From B1 sp044370475 (GTDB taxonomy: Bacteria; Bacteroidota; Bacteroidia; UKL13-3), in assembly GCA_044370475.1 (NCBI GenBank), contig JBILVK010000004.1:1-64000 (forward strand): a stretch of 64,000 bases of DNA. Direction: 5' to 3'. Below are positions 35,820-45,481 of this stretch, piece by piece; within the stretch, counting starts at the first letter, position 1, and each line of letters opens with the position of its first letter. The notes beneath the pieces were generated by a model. It did no database searches. It was not told where the DNA came from and saw only the letters and a list, made by a program, of their open reading frames with translations. Position numbers and translations under genes: made by a program.

Positions 35820-37952
35820 AGCATCAGACTCTTCCTTCTCTAAATAAGCCAAACCAAGTCGTATGATGTGGTGCGGGATTTCTTCTTTTAAAAAAGTATA
35901 AATGGGAGCTAATAATTTCTTTTCACCGGTAATTTTCACAGCTTCTCTCACATAAGCAATTTCTGTTTGGTTAATGTAGCTATCTATTGAATTGAGTTGG
36001 CTCGTTTTAAACAAATGGGCAATATGAGAATAGATAGTGCTTTCGTGCAACTGCCTCGAAACAGCAATTTCTTCTAAAGTAAAACCGCTGTTCAATAAAT
36101 TAAGTGTTTCTTTATAGGTATCTTGTTTGGGTAATTTTACTTCATTTGATTTTAGCCATTGTTTAATCTCTTTTACAAAGGCATTTCCGTATTTTTTAAT
36201 CTTAAATTCACCAAATCCAGTTACATTTAGTAAGTCGCCAAGAGAAATGGGTTTTTGTTTGGCAAGGTCTAATAATGAAGCATCGTTTAATACAATATAA
36301 GCTGGAACATTTTCCTTCTCTGCTAAGTGCCTTCTTACCCCTCTTAAATAATCGAACAAATCCTCTGTTGTTTCCTTGCTTACCTCTGCAACAGCCACTT
36401 TTTTAGGCACAGGTTCAAATGCTTTTTTAGGTTCGGTATGAACCAAATCTATGGTCTTTTTCCCATAAAGTACTTCTTGTCCAAACGCGCTAATTTTAAG
36501 CAAATTCCCTTCATCGTAGGCGATTTCCATTAAGCCTATATTGAGCATTTGAACCAAGTATTGTTGCCAATCATGAAAGCTTGTGTCTTTTCCTGCACCA
36601 AATGTTTTAATACGGTCGTAATTATTTTCAATAATCTCTTTCCTATTAGATCCTCGGAGGATATCAATGAGAATATTTACCCCTACTTTTTGGTCGGTTC
36701 TCAGCATGGCCGACAGGGCTTTTTGTGCCAATAAGGTTCCATCAAAAGTGCTACGCGGTTCTTTGCAAACATCACAATTTCCGCAAGCCTGTTCTAGGGT
36801 TTCGCCAAAGTAAGCGAGCAAAATTTTTCTTCTACAAATGGGAGTTTCTGCATACTGCTGCATTCTGTTAAGCTTCTCTAAGTTGAGATCTTTTTGTCCG
36901 CTGTCTTCTATAAAACTTCGGAGCAGAATAACGTCTGCAATGCTGTAATATAAAAGGGTATCACTAGGTAATCCATCTCTTCCTGCCCTTCCAATTTCTT
37001 GGTAATAACCTTCCATATTTTTGGGTAAGTTATTATGTATTACAAAGCGCACATTGCTTTTATCTATACCCATTCCAAAGGCAATGGTTGCGCAGATAAT
37101 TTTGGTTTTATCTCTGATGAAATTTTCTTGCACGCGCGACCTATCTTCAGAGCTCATGCCAGCATGATAGTAGGCAGATTTAATTCCTAGCAGCATTAAA
37201 TCATGCACCATTTCTTCGGTTGATTTGCGACTTAAGCAATAGATGATTCCGCACTCATTTTTACGGGCATTAATAAAGCTTGCTATTTCTTCTAGTTTCT
37301 TTTTCTTTTTAATTCCAAATCTTACGGTTAAACTTAGATTAGGTCTATCAAAACTTGCTACATAAATGGTAGGGTTTTTAAGGCATAATTGGCTCACTAT
37401 ATCTCGCCGCGTAATCTTGTCGGCCGTAGCTGTTAGTGCAATAATTGGCACATTGGGCCAGGTTTCTTTGAGGAGTTTTAACTTGGTATATTCTGGTCTA
37501 AAATCGTGACCCCACTGACTAATACAATGTGCCTCATCTATGGCTATGAGAGAAACTTTTATTTGTGAATTGAATAATGGGATGAGGGTTAATAGTTTTT
37601 CTGGAGAAAGATATAGTAATTTTATGTGTCCTAATGTTAGGTTTTCTATTAATTGATATTGTTCAGATTCGTTAAGGCTACTATTTAAAAAATCTGCCTT
37701 AACACCATTTGCTTTTAGGGCCTCCACTTGGTCTTTCATAAGCGCAATAAGAGGAGAAACTACAATGGTAATATTGGGCAACAATAAGGCAGGCAATTGA
37801 AAGCAAATAGATTTTCCACCTCCTGTAGGCATGAGCACTAAGGTGTCTTTATGTTGAAGTACATCTTGCACAATTTCCTCCTGAAGTGGCCTAAAAGCGT
37901 CAAAGCCAAATTGTTTTTTAAGGAGTTGTTGTGGGTTAATTGTTGCTTGCAT
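35808..37952 (-). CDS. recQ: ATP-dependent DNA helicase RecQ
   Basis: A 3'-5' DNA helicase of replication-fork repair. 714 residues. Walker A MPTGGGKS is at 41-48, the RecQ-type DEAH box IDEAHCISQWGHDFRPEY near 137-154 includes the aromatic-rich loop, and motif VI reads QEIGRAGRDG. The zinc cluster (about 370-400) shows CRRKILLAYFGE and CGNCDVC. An RQC winged helix follows, then an HRDC domain near 520-600 and a further C-terminal helix-turn-helix segment (about 610-700, FTLEEIAVSRQLHESTIYSHI), which explains a length about 100 residues above E. coli RecQ. It overlaps the end of the convergent barrel gene by 12 bases. Confidence 0.95.
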   Translation of the reverse strand: MQATINPQQLLKKQFGFDAFRPLQEEIVQDVLQHKDTLVLMPTGGGKSICFQLPALLLPNITIVVSPLIALMKDQVEALKANGVKADFLNSSLNESEQYQLIENLTLGHIKLLYLSPEKLLTLIPLFNSQIKVSLIAIDEAHCISQWGHDFRPEYTKLKLLKETWPNVPIIALTATADKITRRDIVSQLCLKNPTIYVASFDRPNLSLTVRFGIKKKKKLEEIASFINARKNECGIIYCLSRKSTEEMVHDLMLLGIKSAYYHAGMSSEDRSRVQENFIRDKTKIICATIAFGMGIDKSNVRFVIHNNLPKNMEGYYQEIGRAGRDGLPSDTLLYYSIADVILLRSFIEDSGQKDLNLEKLNRMQQYAETPICRRKILLAYFGETLEQACGNCDVCKEPRSTFDGTLLAQKALSAMLRTDQKVGVNILIDILRGSNRKEIIENNYDRIKTFGAGKDTSFHDWQQYLVQMLNIGLMEIAYDEGNLLKISAFGQEVLYGKKTIDLVHTEPKKAFEPVPKKVAVAEVSKETTEDLFDYLRGVRRHLAEKENVPAYIVLNDASLLDLAKQKPISLGDLLNVTGFGEFKIKKYGNAFVKEIKQWLKSNEVKLPKQDTYKETLNLLNSGFTLEEIAVSRQLHESTIYSHIAHLFKTSQLNSIDSYINQTEIAYVREAVKITGEKKLLAPIYTFLKEEIPHHIIRLGLAYLEKEESDALKV

Positions 37953-38011
37953 TTGTCAAACATAGCATTTGATTTGTAAAACATAAAAGTTAGGGCCGAA
38001 CGCAAGCATAG

Positions 38012-38347
38012 ATGGAGCAAAGAGATTTTTTTCAAGATGTATACGATGTGGTAAGATTGATTCCACGAGGTAGGGTGAGTTCTTATGGCGCCATTGCTAG
38101 GTACTTAGGCTCTGCCAGAGGTGCAAGGGTGGTAGGATATGCCATGAATGCAGCTCACCAACAAGAGAATTGGGTACCAGCACATAGGGTACTTAATAAG
38201 GTGGGATTGTTAACAGGAAAACAGCATTTTGCAGATATAAATGAAATGCAAAGATTGTTGGAGGAAGAGGGGTTAGTTATAGAAAACGAGGGACTTAAAG
38301 ATTTCGAAAAATACTTTTGGGACCCCAATATTGAGCTTAATTTATAA
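38012..38347 (+). CDS. Alkyltransferase-like (ATL/MGMT-family) protein lacking the catalytic Cys
   Basis: A 111-residue protein matching the C-terminal DNA-binding domain of O6-alkylguanine-DNA alkyltransferases: FFQDVYDVVRLIPRGRVSSYGAIARYLG with the helix-turn-helix, and ARVVGYAMNAA. The active-site PCHR is replaced by PAHR (VPAHRVLNKVGLLTGK, about 56-71), so it cannot transfer alkyl groups. Known ATL proteins with such a change bind alkylated DNA and pass it to nucleotide excision repair. It is divergent from recQ with about 60 bases between starts and precedes an AhpD-like gene by 17 bases. Confidence 0.9.
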   Translation: MEQRDFFQDVYDVVRLIPRGRVSSYGAIARYLGSARGARVVGYAMNAAHQQENWVPAHRVLNKVGLLTGKQHFADINEMQRLLEEEGLVIENEGLKDFEKYFWDPNIELNL

Positions 38348-38364
38348 AGGAGTAAAAAATAAAT

Positions 38365-38718
38365 ATGGAAAACCGGAAAGAAGTTGAAGAATTTAATGCT
38401 TACCGAGAAAAAATGAATGAAAAAATTCTTGGTTCAGACAATTTGGTTTTAAAAAGGTTGTTTAATTTAGATACTAATACCTATGAAGAGGGAGCCCTAC
38501 CAACTGTAACCAAAGAAATGTTGGGTTTGGTGGCAAGTATGGTTTTGCGATGCGACGATTGCATAAAGTATCATCTTGGAAAATGTGCAGAAATAGGTGT
38601 AACGAATGCGCAAATGTTTGAAATTTTTGCTGTTGCCAATATTGTGGGCGGAACAATAGTGATACCCCATACAAGAAGGGCTGTGGCCTATTGGGAGGAA
38701 TTATTAGGCGCATCGTAA
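38365..38718 (+). CDS. Carboxymuconolactone decarboxylase / AhpD-like protein
   Basis: A 117-residue helical protein of the CMD family. The AhpD-type redox motif is present, RCDDCIKYHLGKCAE (about 57-71), with the CxxC and downstream His that characterise the thiol-disulfide members rather than the ring-opening decarboxylases. The helix QMFEIFAVANIVGGTIVIPH follows. Peroxidase or reductant-coupling activity is the usual inference. An AAGGAG lies 15 bases before the ATG. Probably co-transcribed with the ATL gene. Confidence 0.88.
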   Translation: MENRKEVEEFNAYREKMNEKILGSDNLVLKRLFNLDTNTYEEGALPTVTKEMLGLVASMVLRCDDCIKYHLGKCAEIGVTNAQMFEIFAVANIVGGTIVIPHTRRAVAYWEELLGAS

Positions 38719-38770
38719 AAAAAATTAGTTTAACTAAGCTTACTTAGTTATTTTAGGTGCCTATTTTAGT

Positions 38771-41248
38771 ATGGGCATGAAGTTTAAAATGAGATTGTTA
38801 GGCTGTTTCTTTGGTTTATTATTTTTATCATTCAACCTGGTGGCCTTTGGTCAGGCAGAGAATGAGAAGGATAGTTTGGAAAGTTTGTTGCCATTTGCAA
38901 ACGATTTGCAACGTGCCGATATATTAAACGGTCTGGCTAATTGTGTGAAGCATTTGGATACTACCAAGGCTGGAAATTATGCACGTCAGTCGCTAGCCAT
39001 TTCCAATAAAATTGATTATTGCAAAGGTAAATCTGTTGCTGAGGTAACGCTTGGAATTTTGGCAAAGAATGGTGGGTATTTTGTGGAAGCCAAGCAACAT
39101 TTTTTAACGGGTTTGGCCTTGGGTTTAAAATGCAAGGAGCCATTTGCGGTTTCATACGCTTACCATAGTTTGGGTAATTATGCCTATATGCAAGGCGACT
39201 ATAGCAAGGCCATGCGTTATTATATTGCTTCTGTAAAGATTTCTGAGCAAATAGGAGACAAAGTGCGTGCTGCCCGTACCTACAACAATATTGGTTCTTT
39301 GTATATGGATTTAAATAATACCACCAAAGCGGAGGAGTATTATTTGCATTCACTCGATTTGTATAAGGGTACGAGTGATGAACTAATTATTGCTGAGATT
39401 GAAAATAATTTAGCAAATATTTATCAAGTTAAAGGATATCAATTAAAGGCTTTGTATCATTATTCAAACGCATTGGAGGTTTTCAGAAAACGAAGTAGTT
39501 CATATGATATATCCTCTGCCTTGCATAATATTGGTATTGTGTATTTGTCTCGCCGACAAGCAAAAAAAGCATTGCCCTATTTTCATGAATCATATAGAAT
39601 CGATTATCAAATAGGAGATTCAAGGGCGCTCTTGTTGGTTTTGTCTAATTTGGCTAGGTCTTACAGTCAATTAGGGAAATTAGATTCTGCTAGCTACTAT
39701 GTTGTCTTGGGATTGGATGTGGCAAAAAAGAATTCAAATTTGACGGAGATTTCGGATATTTATGAGGTTGCTGCTATTACCTATGGAAAGTTGAACGATA
39801 CCAAAAAGCAGGTCTATTACCAAAGTTTAAAAAACCAGCATGATTCCCTCATTTTAAACAAAGCACAAAGGTCGGAGATTGGAATTGCTGCAGCAGAATA
39901 TGAGAACGATAGGAAATCTCAGAAACTAAAGTTGATGGAGAAAGAGAATGAAATTAATCAACTTAAAATACACGAACAAGAGTTGGAACTCGAGAGCAGA
40001 AATTTGCTTTTGGTGGCTGTTTCTGTGGTGATGTTTTTCTTGATTTTGATTGTTGCGTTGGTGTTTTATTTGCTGAGCCTGAATAAGAAAAATAAGTTGT
40101 TTGAAATGGGGAGTCGTGCAAAGACCAGTGTACTGCAGCAGATGAACCATGAAATTAGAACCCCTTTAAATGGTATTGTGGGCATGAGCCAATTAGCGCT
40201 AGAGAGCAAGACTTTTACAGAGTTGAAAGACTATCTTTCCTATATAAAACAAAGCAGCGATGATTTAATGTTTGTCTTAAACAACCTCATCACCTTTTTG
40301 CAAATTGATAGAAAGGAAGCGTATCCACAGGCTGCTCCTTTTAATTTGTTGATGTCGTTGGAGGAGCTCTTTAAAATCTATAGTACCAAGTGTAAGAATA
40401 AGGGATTGCTGTTTAACCAAATGGTTTATCCGGGAGTACCTCAAACCATAAATGCCGATAGGCAAAAGATTTTGATTATGGTGCAAAATTTGTTGAGCAA
40501 TGCTGTTAATTATTGCCAGAAGGGTGTTGTAAAAGTGGAAGTAAAACAGAGTGCTTCAAGAGTAAAGGATGGCAAACGTTTAAGTACCATTCAGTTTTCT
40601 GTCATAGATGAAGGTGAAGGATTGAGTGAAAAGGAAATCAAGAATTTATTTAAAAAGGTAAATAAAGAAAACGCTATTGAGGCTGGTTTTGGGATAGGCC
40701 TGAGTAATGTAAAATACTTGAGTGATCTAATGAAGGGACACATTGAAGTGATTTCTGAAAAAGGTGTAGGTAGCAGTTTTATCCTAGAAATAGAAGTAGA
40801 GGATTTAGACGGAAATGAAATGGAATTTAAATCGGGTAAATCGATGAACCGCATTTTTGAGCCAAAGAAATACCATGTTTTAGTGGTTGAGGATAATTTA
40901 ATTAACCAAACATTGTTTGCCAAGTTGCTTGAAAAAGAAGGATACAATGTAACTGTTGTGGGTAACGGACTATCGGCTTTGGCAAGTATGCGTACTCATT
41001 CCTTTGATATTGCAATAATGGATGTAAGGTTGCCAGAAATGGATGGAATAGAGACTACCCAGCATATAAGAAACCGCAGCGAATTCTCCAATATGCGGAA
41101 TATTCCTATTATTGGCATCACTGCACAGGATGATTCACAAGAAAAAAAGAAGTGTTTAGAAGTAGGTATGAATGATTATCACACCAAGCCAATTAACCGT
41201 GAGTTGTTTCTAAATGCCATTGAAACACAATTATTGGCTAAAAATTAG
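38771..41248 (+). CDS. TPR-containing hybrid histidine kinase/response regulator
   Basis: An 825-residue hybrid sensor. Signal peptide to about residue 28 (ending AFGQ), then periplasmic TPR repeats at about 80-350, for example YAYHSLGNYAYMQGDYSKAM and ARTYNNIGSLYMDL. A heptad-rich segment leads to one membrane helix (about 415-437). The cytoplasmic part has the H box with His460 in MNHEIRTPLNGIVG, the N box LLSNAVNYCQKG, G boxes DEGEGLSEKE and GFGIGLSNVK, and a C-terminal receiver (about 700-825) with VVEDN, phosphoacceptor Asp751 in AIMDVRLPEMDG and Lys in YHTKPIN. No output DNA-binding domain follows, so signalling continues through another protein or internal phosphorelay. A start at ATG 38777 is also possible. 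Confidence 0.92.
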   Translation: MGMKFKMRLLGCFFGLLFLSFNLVAFGQAENEKDSLESLLPFANDLQRADILNGLANCVKHLDTTKAGNYARQSLAISNKIDYCKGKSVAEVTLGILAKNGGYFVEAKQHFLTGLALGLKCKEPFAVSYAYHSLGNYAYMQGDYSKAMRYYIASVKISEQIGDKVRAARTYNNIGSLYMDLNNTTKAEEYYLHSLDLYKGTSDELIIAEIENNLANIYQVKGYQLKALYHYSNALEVFRKRSSSYDISSALHNIGIVYLSRRQAKKALPYFHESYRIDYQIGDSRALLLVLSNLARSYSQLGKLDSASYYVVLGLDVAKKNSNLTEISDIYEVAAITYGKLNDTKKQVYYQSLKNQHDSLILNKAQRSEIGIAAAEYENDRKSQKLKLMEKENEINQLKIHEQELELESRNLLLVAVSVVMFFLILIVALVFYLLSLNKKNKLFEMGSRAKTSVLQQMNHEIRTPLNGIVGMSQLALESKTFTELKDYLSYIKQSSDDLMFVLNNLITFLQIDRKEAYPQAAPFNLLMSLEELFKIYSTKCKNKGLLFNQMVYPGVPQTINADRQKILIMVQNLLSNAVNYCQKGVVKVEVKQSASRVKDGKRLSTIQFSVIDEGEGLSEKEIKNLFKKVNKENAIEAGFGIGLSNVKYLSDLMKGHIEVISEKGVGSSFILEIEVEDLDGNEMEFKSGKSMNRIFEPKKYHVLVVEDNLINQTLFAKLLEKEGYNVTVVGNGLSALASMRTHSFDIAIMDVRLPEMDGIETTQHIRNRSEFSNMRNIPIIGITAQDDSQEKKKCLEVGMNDYHTKPINRELFLNAIETQLLAKN

Positions 41249-41296
41249 ATTCTTTTCAAAAAAATAGTTCATATTTGCCTCCTCAAAATTGAAGAT

Positions 41297-42178
41297 ATGT
41301 CAGTATTAGTAGATAAAAATTCTAAGGTGATTGTTCAAGGTTTCACCGGTAGCGAAGGAAGTTTCCATGCGCAACAAATGATTGAATACGGAACGCAACT
41401 TGTGGGTGGTGTAACTCCTGGAAAAGGAGGTCAATTGCACCTAGATAAGCCTGTATTTAATACCGTTATGGATGCTGTAAACACCACAGGTGCTAACGTT
41501 TCCATCATTTTTGTACCACCAGCTTTTGCTGCTGATGCCATTATGGAAGCTGCAGATGCAGGTATTAAAGTGATTGTTTGTATTACTGAGGGTATTCCAG
41601 TAAACGACATGATTTCTGTAAAGGAATACATTAAATCGCGCGATTGCAGGTTAATTGGACCAAATTGCCCAGGTGTAATTACACCAGGTGAAGCTAAAGT
41701 TGGTATTATGCCAGGTTTTGTTTTCAAACAAGGTCGCATAGGTATTGTATCTAAATCGGGTACTTTAACTTATGAAGCTGCAGATCAGGTGGTAAAAGCT
41801 GGATTAGGAATTAGTACTGCCATTGGAATTGGTGGCGACCCAATTATTGGAACGCCTACTAAAGATGCAGTGGAGTTGTTAATGAACGACCCAGAAACCG
41901 ATGCCATTATTATGATTGGTGAGATTGGCGGAAGCTACGAGGCAGACGCTGCTCGTTGGATTAGGGATAACGGTAACAAAAAGCCTGTTGTAGGTTTTAT
42001 TGCTGGTCAAACTGCCCCTGCAGGTAGAAGAATGGGTCACGCAGGTGCCATCATTGGAGGTAAGGATGATACTGCTGCTGCTAAAATGGCCATCATGCGC
42101 GAGTGTGGGTTAACCGTTGTAGAATCTCCAGCAGAGATTGGTTCGGCCATGCTACAAGCATTACAAGCAAAAGCATAA
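41297..42178 (+). CDS. sucD: Succinate-CoA ligase alpha subunit
   Basis: The CoA-binding subunit of the TCA-cycle enzyme that makes succinate with ATP or GTP formation. 293 residues, full length. The CoA-binding fold is visible from VIVQGFTGSEGSFHAQQM (about 12-29) and GGVTPGKGGQ; the ligase half has GPNCPGVITPGEAKVGIMPG, the Glu-containing MIGEIGGSYEADAARW, and the phosphohistidine His248 in GHAGAIIGG. The beta subunit gene (sucC) is not adjacent. A CATATTTG promoter-like element lies 20-27 bases upstream, and a terminator follows. Confidence 0.97.
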   Translation: MSVLVDKNSKVIVQGFTGSEGSFHAQQMIEYGTQLVGGVTPGKGGQLHLDKPVFNTVMDAVNTTGANVSIIFVPPAFAADAIMEAADAGIKVIVCITEGIPVNDMISVKEYIKSRDCRLIGPNCPGVITPGEAKVGIMPGFVFKQGRIGIVSKSGTLTYEAADQVVKAGLGISTAIGIGGDPIIGTPTKDAVELLMNDPETDAIIMIGEIGGSYEADAARWIRDNGNKKPVVGFIAGQTAPAGRRMGHAGAIIGGKDDTAAAKMAIMRECGLTVVESPAEIGSAMLQALQAKA

Positions 42179-42193
42179 ATAAAATTGTTTTGT

Positions 42194-42240
42194 AAAAAGC
42201 CACTGTTGGATGTAAAATTCCTTCAGTGGCTTTTCTTTTT
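42194..42240 (+). terminator. Terminator of sucD
   Basis: AAAAGCCACTG/CAGTGGCTTTT stem of 11 bp with an 18-base loop, followed by a C and a further run of T. Confidence 0.9.
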
Positions 42241-42292
42241 TAAGCAGTTTTGTTTAGAAATATTCTAAATTGCGTTCAATAATTGTGACGTC

Positions 42293-43084
42293 ATGCAAAT
42301 AATTAATACAAGCCTATTTACTGAAAGCAGTGTGGCAATTTTGAGAAATTCGTTTAATGAAGCCAAGCCATACAGGCATGTGGTAATTGATGGAATATTA
42401 ATGCCCGAGGTTGCAGAAGAAATTTATAATAGTTTTCCCAAGGAAGATGTCTTTAACAAAAAGTATAAAGGGGTAAATGAATACAAAGCGGAAGGCTCAA
42501 ATTTCGAGGATTTTCCTACCATTTTTGAACAATTGAAGCAAGAATTTCATTCCTTAGAATGGTGTAAATTGATGAGTGAAATTACAGGAATTCCTGAGTT
42601 ATTTAGTGTGCCAGATGCCTTAGGTGGTGGCCTGCACCAAGGAAGTAATGGTAGCTTTTTGGACATACATATCGATTTTAATATTCATGCAGATAGAGGC
42701 ATCCATCGCCGCATAAATTTGTTGGTTTTTTTTAACAAAGATTGGAAGGAAGAATATGGCGGCCATACAGAGTTGTGGAACGCAGATATGACCAATTTGG
42801 ATAAGAAAGTTTTGCCTTCTTATAACCGCTGTTTAATTTTTGAAACCAACGAAATTAGCTACCATGGTTATGCAGCTATTCAAGTGCCAGAAAATGTAAC
42901 GCGTAAATCGTTTTACGCCTATTATTACACCCAATTGCGCGAAGATGCAGCCAAGTATCATGATACCGTTTTTAAAGCGCGCCCAACAGATAGCGCGGTA
43001 AAGAAGGCATTAACCCCCATTAAGGAAGGAGCTAAGAATTTTATTAAAAGGCAACTTCGCAAATTGGGTATTACCTTTAATTAA
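42293..43084 (+). CDS. 2-oxoglutarate/Fe(II)-dependent oxygenase family protein
   Basis: A 263-residue protein of the 2OG-Fe(II) oxygenase superfamily. The iron triad is recognisable: HID in FLDIHIDFN (about 123-131) and the distal His in EISYHGYA (about 197-204), with the 2OG-binding Arg or Lys near TRKSFYAYYY. The RINLLVFFNKDWKEEYGGHTELW stretch matches small-molecule and glycan hydroxylases of this group. It begins a cluster of glycan-related genes, with a membrane glycosyltransferase-like gene 26 bases downstream, so modification of a surface sugar or lipid is a reasonable inference. Substrate unknown. Confidence 0.85.
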   Translation: MQIINTSLFTESSVAILRNSFNEAKPYRHVVIDGILMPEVAEEIYNSFPKEDVFNKKYKGVNEYKAEGSNFEDFPTIFEQLKQEFHSLEWCKLMSEITGIPELFSVPDALGGGLHQGSNGSFLDIHIDFNIHADRGIHRRINLLVFFNKDWKEEYGGHTELWNADMTNLDKKVLPSYNRCLIFETNEISYHGYAAIQVPENVTRKSFYAYYYTQLREDAAKYHDTVFKARPTDSAVKKALTPIKEGAKNFIKRQLRKLGITFN

Positions 43085-43110
43085 GTAAATCTTTTTGTTT
43101 TCTTTGCGGC

Positions 43111-44736
43111 ATGCTGCTAAGTGCGTTTCTTCTTTTTTACGGTCTGACCCTATCCTTTTTAATAGGAAAATTTAGTTGGAGCTATTTGCAAAAATGGGCT
43201 GGTTTACCTCTAAATCAAAATCTCCATTTTGCTATTTTCCCTATCATTGGATTAGCTGCCATGAGCCCAATTATAGGCATCTATCATTTGTTTTTTAGCA
43301 TAGATATTTACCTTCATTTGTTTTTTCTTTCCTGCTTGATTGGTGCCCATAAAATTTGCCGAATATGGCTTAAAGAAGTATGGATAGAAATAATAGAACA
43401 TAAAGGTGTTTTTGTTTTGTTATTTATTGCGGCATTGCTCTCCATCATTGGTAGACCAGGTGTTGGCGACATTTCAGATTATCATTTGCAAGCCATTAAA
43501 TGGGCAGAAAATTTTCCCAATATTTTGGGTTTGGGTAATTTTAATAGGCCCTTAGCAAACAATAATTGGTGGTTTAATATGCATGCCTTTTTGGGTTTTT
43601 CTTGGCTGGGGGTTCAATCTGTTTATGTTGGGAATGCGGTGTTTTTTATCAGCATGTTTTCTTGGTTTTATTGCTCAGAACCCATCTCTGTAGGCCATCA
43701 ATGGATGCGATTTTTCTTTGCTGCATTTATTATCCTGTCTTTAAAAACAGCCTTTGTTGGCGCGGTTACACCAGATTTTGTAGTCACCCTCATGATCTAC
43801 CTTTCCATCGATTTATTTATCATCGGTTCGAACCGAAATGATTTGAAAAAGAGTAGCTATCTCTTGTTAATATTACTTATTAGTTGGGTGCTAACTGTGA
43901 AGGCAACTGCCATTGTATTTTTTATGCTTCCCTTCTTGTGGTTTATCCATTTTGTAAGGCAAAAGGAATTTTCTCTTTTGGCAAAATCTATCTTGGTGGC
44001 TTTAGTATTTTTAGTTCCATGGATTATTGGAAACGTGCTCATTTGTGGTTACCTCTTGTACCCGTTTAACGGCATCGACTTGTTTAAGGTTGATTGGAAA
44101 GTGCCGGGCTATTATTTTGATTTTGATAAGATTGTTTTAAGCAGTTGGGGTAAGGTAGGCGGACAAGATATCTATGTAACCCAAAAGATGCGGTTTTGGG
44201 AGTGGATGCCTATTTGGTTGAGTAGGTTAGATATGCTTAACATGGCTCTGGTAGCGGGATTTGTGGCAAGCACACCTGTGTTATTGTTTTTTATGCCCAA
44301 AAATAAGAAAGCCATTTGGCCCATTTTGTTTGTGCTGGTAAGCTTTCTTTTAATCTTTTTAAATGGCCCGCATCCAAGGTTTTTGTTTGGCTATATGGTA
44401 AGCAGTTTGGCCTTTGTTTTTTATTTTATAGGCGACAGAATTCCTTTTAAAATGCCAAGCTTTGCCTTGCCTGTTTTGGGGGCATTGTTAAGTGGATTTT
44501 TACTCTTTAAATTGTTTGCAGATGGTAGTTTGCAGCAGGGATTATTAAAGCCAAAACCTTATCCAAATGAAATATTAGAAGAAAGAAGTTTGGGCAATTT
44601 TAAGTTTCATGTATCCAAGCAAACCAATTTGTGTTGGGATAAATTCCCAAGCACCTATTACTTTATAGATTCTGTAGAATTGCGTGGTAAAAGTGTAGAA
44701 GAAGGCTTTAGGGTTGGGCAACCTTCGCAGAAATAA
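43111..44736 (+). CDS. Polytopic membrane protein, GT-C glycosyltransferase-like
   Basis: A 541-residue protein with about eleven to twelve membrane helices and a short C-terminal soluble tail. The first extracytoplasmic loop reads RPGVGDISDYHLQAIKWAEN (about 116-135), matching the acidic loop-1 motif of GT-C enzymes that use lipid-linked sugars, followed by NRPLANNNWWFNMHAFLG. It resembles the LIC_10190-type membrane proteins found in O-antigen regions of Leptospira and others; I am fairly, not fully, sure of that match. It follows the oxygenase gene by 26 bases and converges with a GT2 gene 3 bases away. Confidence 0.72.
   Translation: MLLSAFLLFYGLTLSFLIGKFSWSYLQKWAGLPLNQNLHFAIFPIIGLAAMSPIIGIYHLFFSIDIYLHLFFLSCLIGAHKICRIWLKEVWIEIIEHKGVFVLLFIAALLSIIGRPGVGDISDYHLQAIKWAENFPNILGLGNFNRPLANNNWWFNMHAFLGFSWLGVQSVYVGNAVFFISMFSWFYCSEPISVGHQWMRFFFAAFIILSLKTAFVGAVTPDFVVTLMIYLSIDLFIIGSNRNDLKKSSYLLLILLISWVLTVKATAIVFFMLPFLWFIHFVRQKEFSLLAKSILVALVFLVPWIIGNVLICGYLLYPFNGIDLFKVDWKVPGYYFDFDKIVLSSWGKVGGQDIYVTQKMRFWEWMPIWLSRLDMLNMALVAGFVASTPVLLFFMPKNKKAIWPILFVLVSFLLIFLNGPHPRFLFGYMVSSLAFVFYFIGDRIPFKMPSFALPVLGALLSGFLLFKLFADGSLQQGLLKPKPYPNEILEERSLGNFKFHVSKQTNLCWDKFPSTYYFIDSVELRGKSVEEGFRVGQPSQK
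43823..43836. repeat. TCGGTTCGAACCGA palindrome, copy 1
   Basis: Perfect 14-bp palindrome inside the membrane glycosyltransferase-like gene, read as Gly-Ser-Asn-Arg. Confidence 0.45.
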
Positions 44737-44739
44737 AAT

Positions 44740-45477
44740 TTATTGCCACTTCTTTTTAAAATCATCTTGGGCAAATGATTTTTCTATGAGGCAGTATAAT
44801 AGAATATAAAAATACCTGCTTCCCATTTCCTTTATCTTAAGATTAGACACCCCGTGTTTTCTATTGGTCCAAGTGTTTGGTACAACTGCATAGGTATAGC
44901 CGCGTATAATAGCTTTTAAGGGGATTTCTACTGTAAGGTTAAAGTGTGGCGACATGAAAGGTTTAACGCCCTCAATCGTTTCTCTTTTATAGAGTTTAAA
45001 GGCATTGGTTACATCATTGTATTTAATGCCAAACATGATCCTCACCAAATTATTGAAGAATCGGTTCAGGTAAAGCTTATGTTTTGGATAATCGAATACC
45101 TTGCCGCCCTTACTCCAGCGGGTTCCAAACACACAATCATGTCCTTCTAACAATTTGTTATAGAAGAGGATTAAATCGTCTGGAGAATCACTTAGATCGG
45201 CCATCATTACAGCTACACAATCACCTTTAAATCTTTCTAGGCCATATCTTACTGCGTAGCCAAAACCGTTGGGACCTTTATTGGTATATACCTCTAGTGT
45301 AGGAATAGCTAATTGAAGGATTTCAAGAACTTCTAAAGTGTTGTCTTTGGAGTTATCATTTACCACCACAATTTCGTGTGGAATATTAGATTGAATCAAA
45401 GTAGCATAAAGTTTCTCTAAAGTTTCTACAATGCTTTCTGCCTCATTATAGGCGGGTATAACTACACTTAATTTCAT
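44740..45477 (-). CDS. Family 2 glycosyltransferase (polyprenyl-phosphate type)
   Basis: A 245-residue cytosolic glycosyltransferase with the GT-A nucleotide-binding start KLSVVIPAYNEAESIVETLEKLY (residues 2-24), VVVNDNSKDNT near 39-49, and the metal-binding acidic motif in VMMADLSDSPDDL near 89-101. The pattern matches dolichyl/polyprenyl-phosphate mannose or glucose synthases without membrane helices. It is the last gene of a four-gene operon with gaps of exactly 4 bases, so its product probably feeds the membrane glycosyltransferase encoded convergently next door. Confidence 0.88.
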   Translation of the reverse strand: MKLSVVIPAYNEAESIVETLEKLYATLIQSNIPHEIVVVNDNSKDNTLEVLEILQLAIPTLEVYTNKGPNGFGYAVRYGLERFKGDCVAVMMADLSDSPDDLILFYNKLLEGHDCVFGTRWSKGGKVFDYPKHKLYLNRFFNNLVRIMFGIKYNDVTNAFKLYKRETIEGVKPFMSPHFNLTVEIPLKAIIRGYTYAVVPNTWTNRKHGVSNLKIKEMGSRYFYILLYCLIEKSFAQDDFKKKWQ

Positions 45478-45481
45478 GAAA

